A stretch of DNA of 64,000 nt, from positions 1-64,000 of the forward strand of contig NZ_QBKS01000002.1 in assembly GCF_003054285.1 (NCBI RefSeq), given 5' to 3'. Shown piece by piece: positions 61,493-64,000 of this stretch. A model generated the notes under the pieces. It was not told the DNA's origin. It saw only the letters and a program-made list of their open reading frames with translations, and ran no database searches. This DNA comes from Litoreibacter ponti (GTDB taxonomy: Bacteria; Pseudomonadota; Alphaproteobacteria; Rhodobacterales; Rhodobacteraceae). A program made the position numbers and the translations under genes. Position 1 is the stretch's first letter; the number at the start of each line of letters is the position of its first letter.

Positions 61493-62068
61493 CTAGACGC
61501 CCGGCCCCATCGCAATGATCCGGGCCGTCAGGCTTTCCAGGCCGTCCGCGCATGACGCAAGATCCAAGGATTGCGCAAACGTGTCAGACATCACGTGCGC
61601 CAGTAGATCGTTCACATCAGCGATGACGCTTCCCGCATCAGGGCTCCACGCGAACAGCCCAAGGGGCGGGCTCGGGCCTTTCAGGATCGTCAGCCACTCG
61701 CCGTCGAAGCCCACATGCAGCGTCTTTGTATCGGCCGCCTGCGCCAAAGCGTCGATCAGCGCGGACAGCGTCGTGGCGAACACAGTCGGCAACTCTGTCA
61801 CCACACCACGGGATCGATTTTCGCCGCTATGACCGATGATTTCGAGCGCAGCGAGGCAGAATACCGATCGCTTTTGATCCTCCAACAGCTGCAAGATCCG
61901 GCGCGTCGTTCTGGCCTCGTGGATCAGTTGAAAGACCGGCGCGTCTGCGCGGGCTGCGCCATTGGGCTCCAGCACATCCCAATGAGCGCGGAAATCAAGG
62001 TAGTTGCCGGGGTCGTCGTCCAATGCGAAGCGGTCGGGTTGCGGGCGGGGCTTCTGGCGGTGGGCCAT
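61493..62068 (-). CDS. Unknown 191-aa protein downstream of murD
   Basis: Protein of 191 residues, unrecognised. It starts MAHRQKPRPQPDRFALDDD and is acidic, mostly helical in the middle (ALIDALAQAADTKTLHVGFDGEWLTI), with no catalytic motif. Five bases separate it from the murD stop, so it is probably read from the murD operon. The next gene downstream is the convergent GFA-like gene. It interrupts the usual murD-ftsW adjacency. Function unknown. Confidence 0.65.
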   Translation of the reverse strand: MAHRQKPRPQPDRFALDDDPGNYLDFRAHWDVLEPNGAARADAPVFQLIHEARTTRRILQLLEDQKRSVFCLAALEIIGHSGENRSRGVVTELPTVFATTLSALIDALAQAADTKTLHVGFDGEWLTILKGPSPPLGLFAWSPDAGSVIADVNDLLAHVMSDTFAQSLDLASCADGLESLTARIIAMGPGV

Positions 62069-62073
62069 AGGGT

Positions 62074-63468
62074 CTAGAGCCGCTCCACGCAGGCGATGAA
62101 ATCCTCGCCGCGCCGCTCGAAGCTGTCATATTGATCGAAGCTCGCGGCTGCCGGGGCCAAAAGCACCGTGTCGCCCGGCTCCGCATCTTCTGCGGCGCGG
62201 GCAACGGCGGTGACCATGTCGCTGCAGACCTCGTGGGGCAGATCGCCAAGCTTCATCGCGAAGGATGGTGCTTCCCGCCCGATCACATAGGCCTTCGTCA
62301 CCCCGCCCAGATGCGGCAGCAGCGCTTCGAGCCCGCCATCCTTCTCCAGTCCGCCGCAGATCCAGCGGATATTGCGGAAGGCCTGCAGCGCCTTCGCGGC
62401 GCTGTCGACATTGGTGGCCTTGCTGTCATTGACGTATTTAACACCGTCCTTCTCGGCCACCAGTTGCGAGCGGTGGGGCAGACCCGCGAAGCTATGAAAC
62501 GCGGCCTCGATCACGCGCGGGGCCAGACCGATGGTGCGGCAGGCAGCATAGGCGGCACAGGCGTTTTGGTGGTTATGCGCACCGGGCAGGCCCGCGACGC
62601 CCCGCAGGTCGATGGAGGCAACCTGCTTGCCCTTGCGCATCTCGGCCAGAAAGCCCTTCTTGGCGAAGACCGACCAGCCGGGTCCGGACAGCTTGCGCCC
62701 CGACGAGACCTGGATCACCCGGTCATCGCCGTTCCCGCCGGACAGCTGGTTGGCGAGGTAGCGCCCCTCGTCCTCGTCCACACCGATCACGCAGCGGTCG
62801 GGGCCGCCTTCTGCAAAAAGCCTGCGCTTGGCGGCAAAATAGCCGCCCATTCCGTCATGGCGGTCGAGATGGTCGGGCGTCAGGTTGGTGAACACGGCGA
62901 CATCCGGGGTCAGGGCGCGGGCGAGATCGGTCTGGTAGCTCGACAGCTCCAGCACGACGACCTCGCCGTCGATGGCGGGGTCGAGATCCAGCACGCCGCG
63001 GCCGATATTGCCCGCAAGCTGCGTCGGGCGTTCGGCATGGGTCAGGATGTGGTGGATCAGAGCGGAGGTCGTGGATTTCCCGTTCGAGCCGGTCACCGCG
63101 ATGACCTTTGGCATCCGCTCGAAATTGTCCCAAGCGGGGGTCGCGAAGGAGCGGAAGAATAGCGAGATGTCGTTGTCCACCGGCACGCCCGCGTCCCAAG
63201 CCGCGCGGACGACCTTGTTGGGCGCGGGGTAGAGATGCGGAATACCGGGGGAGACGATCAGGCAGGCGGCGCCATCCAGCGCGCCGGGCTTGGCAAGCTC
63301 TTTGAGCGCGAAGCCCTCCAACGTCGCCGCATCGCGGGCGGCCTCGTTATCGTCCCAGGCAATGACCTCTGCCCCGCCTTCGCGCAGCGCCCGGGCGGCG
63401 GACAGGCCGGAGCGGCCAAGACCCAAGACAGCGACGGTCGCGCCCGCGTAGCCGCGCACGGGGATCAT
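62074..63468 (-). CDS. murD: UDP-N-acetylmuramoyl-L-alanine-D-glutamate ligase
   Basis: Protein of 464 residues. N-terminal VAVLGLGRSGLSAARAL, ATP loop TGSNGKSTTSAL and NLTPDHLDRH, VNDSKATNVDSA motifs identify MurD. It adds D-Glu to UDP-MurNAc-Ala. The start overlaps the upstream isomerase-like gene by four bases (ATGA). The 191-aa orphan follows. Confidence 0.97.
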   Translation of the reverse strand: MIPVRGYAGATVAVLGLGRSGLSAARALREGGAEVIAWDDNEAARDAATLEGFALKELAKPGALDGAACLIVSPGIPHLYPAPNKVVRAAWDAGVPVDNDISLFFRSFATPAWDNFERMPKVIAVTGSNGKSTTSALIHHILTHAERPTQLAGNIGRGVLDLDPAIDGEVVVLELSSYQTDLARALTPDVAVFTNLTPDHLDRHDGMGGYFAAKRRLFAEGGPDRCVIGVDEDEGRYLANQLSGGNGDDRVIQVSSGRKLSGPGWSVFAKKGFLAEMRKGKQVASIDLRGVAGLPGAHNHQNACAAYAACRTIGLAPRVIEAAFHSFAGLPHRSQLVAEKDGVKYVNDSKATNVDSAAKALQAFRNIRWICGGLEKDGGLEALLPHLGGVTKAYVIGREAPSFAMKLGDLPHEVCSDMVTAVARAAEDAEPGDTVLLAPAAASFDQYDSFERRGEDFIACVERL

Positions 63469-63800
63469 GGGGCGGCCCCCTCGTGCATTCCGGTGGAATA
63501 GTGCGAACTGGAAAAGCTCAACTCGACCGCCAACGCGCAGGGCTGGCTGACGTGGGATTTGACCTCTGCCTCAATGGCCCGCAGCAAGTCGCCCATGAAG
63601 GCGTCGTCGCGGTGCGGCTTGTCGAGCATGGCGACCCGCAGGGTGACATGGCTGTGGTGAAACTCGCGGCTTGGATAGGCGCGGCCTTTGCAGGCCCCCG
63701 CCCCGCTGTCGCGCGCGGCGATCACCTGTTCGACGGCGGACAGGATATCGGGCGCATCAATCGTCAAGTCGGCGGAATAGAGCAGATCGGCCTGCGGCAT
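63465..63800 (-). CDS. 5-carboxymethyl-2-hydroxymuconate isomerase-like (CHMI/tautomerase) protein
   Basis: Protein of 111 residues that begins Met-Pro, giving the catalytic Pro1 of tautomerases once Met is removed. The pattern PQADLLYSADLTI, HSHVTLRVAM and late LAVELSFSSSHYS resembles CHMI of aromatic catabolism. No other catabolic gene is nearby; location before murD (start of murD overlaps its stop) suggests a conserved neighbour with possibly another role. The stop of a 14-residue frame (63801-63845 region) overlaps its ATG. Confidence 0.6.
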   Translation of the reverse strand: MPQADLLYSADLTIDAPDILSAVEQVIAARDSGAGACKGRAYPSREFHHSHVTLRVAMLDKPHRDDAFMGDLLRAIEAEVKSHVSQPCALAVELSFSSSHYSTGMHEGAAP

Positions 63801-63948
63801 CAGAAAACCGCCCGCGTGTCATACGGCAATTGCACCCAACCCATCGTCTCGTCCCCCGGCACTTTCTTTCTGCCTTGGTTAAAGGGTTTTGGCGCAGGCC
63901 TGAACCGAAAAATGCGGCCGTCCGGCGCGGGTGCTTGCGGGGTCGGGG

Positions 63949-64000
63949 CTACTCGCCTTCCTCTTCCATGAACTCGTCGTGGTCCTCGCGTATCAGGACG
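63949..64000 (-). CDS. C-terminus of a protein entering from beyond the window
   Basis: Minus-strand frame ending in TAG at 63951-63949 with tail VLIREDHDEFMEEEGE, acidic and with strongly G/C-ending codons (13 of 16). A competing frame through 63801-64000 has poor third-position composition and is rejected. The gene is not identifiable from 16 residues. Confidence 0.5.
   Translation of the reverse strand, partial: VLIREDHDEFMEEEGE

Noticed and set aside
63801..64000. Minus-strand frame reading through the end of the window into a short MGWVQLPYDTRAVF tail
   Set aside because: Codons upstream have poor third-position G/C while another frame over 63949-64000 looks coding; only the final 14 codons with a GGGGGA ribosome site could be a tiny leader, which I cannot support.

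Overview
The window is a GC-rich chromosomal stretch of an alphaproteobacterium, almost certainly a Rhodobacteraceae (roseobacter-type) species. The evidence is gene content and order: a long dcw (division and cell wall) cluster in the family-typical order murD, ftsW, murG, murC, DUF2484, murB, ddl, ftsQ, ftsA, ftsZ, lpxC, bamD, recN; a bolA / J-domain / cobS / cobT neighbourhood; and several small families known mainly from Rhodobacteraceae (RSP_7527, DUF6778, DUF2484, CBU_0592, VPLPA-CTERM). I found no rRNA, tRNA, CRISPR array, IS element or prophage.

Layout. 1-5.2 kb: M48 protease, SAP/DUF6434 protein, PIN protein, an RlmI-like rRNA methyltransferase, a lipoprotein, a 56-residue RSP_7527 protein and an HpcH/HpaI aldolase. 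5.3-8.8 kb: overlapping MBL exonuclease, alpha/beta hydrolase and ATP-dependent DNA ligase. 8.9-16.9 kb: metabolic genes (amidohydrolase, SCP2, 2OG oxygenase, PuuD-like glutaminase, GlcG, malate synthase G) and a DUF2256-photolyase pair. 17-27.8 kb: pepN, orphan parA, an SDR, an unknown 423-aa protein, a lytic transglycosylase, a large KAP-type NTPase and gatB. 28-38 kb: small conserved genes and the bolA/J-domain/cobS/cobT region, interrupted by a signalling cassette and an unknown membrane protein. 38-43 kb: aminopeptidase P, DUF427, an aminotransferase and a ClC transporter. 43.3-64 kb: the dcw cluster, all on the minus strand.

The dcw cluster makes peptidoglycan precursors (MurB, MurC, MurD, Ddl, MurG), the septal glycosyltransferase FtsW, the FtsQ/FtsA/FtsZ divisome core, and the outer-membrane functions LpxC and BamD. 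It is interrupted at three places: a 568-aa AT-richer orphan between murB and DUF2484, a VPLPA-CTERM surface protein plus a small membrane protein between ftsA and ftsZ, and a GFA-like gene plus a 191-aa orphan between murD and ftsW.

The least explained parts are the KAP NTPase (two-helix membrane insertion, unrecognised N-terminal half of different base composition), the 568-aa orphan in the mur operon, and the cassette between the J-domain gene and cobS (REC protein, HWE-like kinase with an eroded ATPase domain, 566-aa single-span protein, CtrA-like box upstream). Intergenic DNA carries back-to-back perfect palindromes at three loci, a 20-21 base motif present three times, and one parS-like site. 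None of these could be tested against databases here; identities rest on recognisable motifs and gene order.
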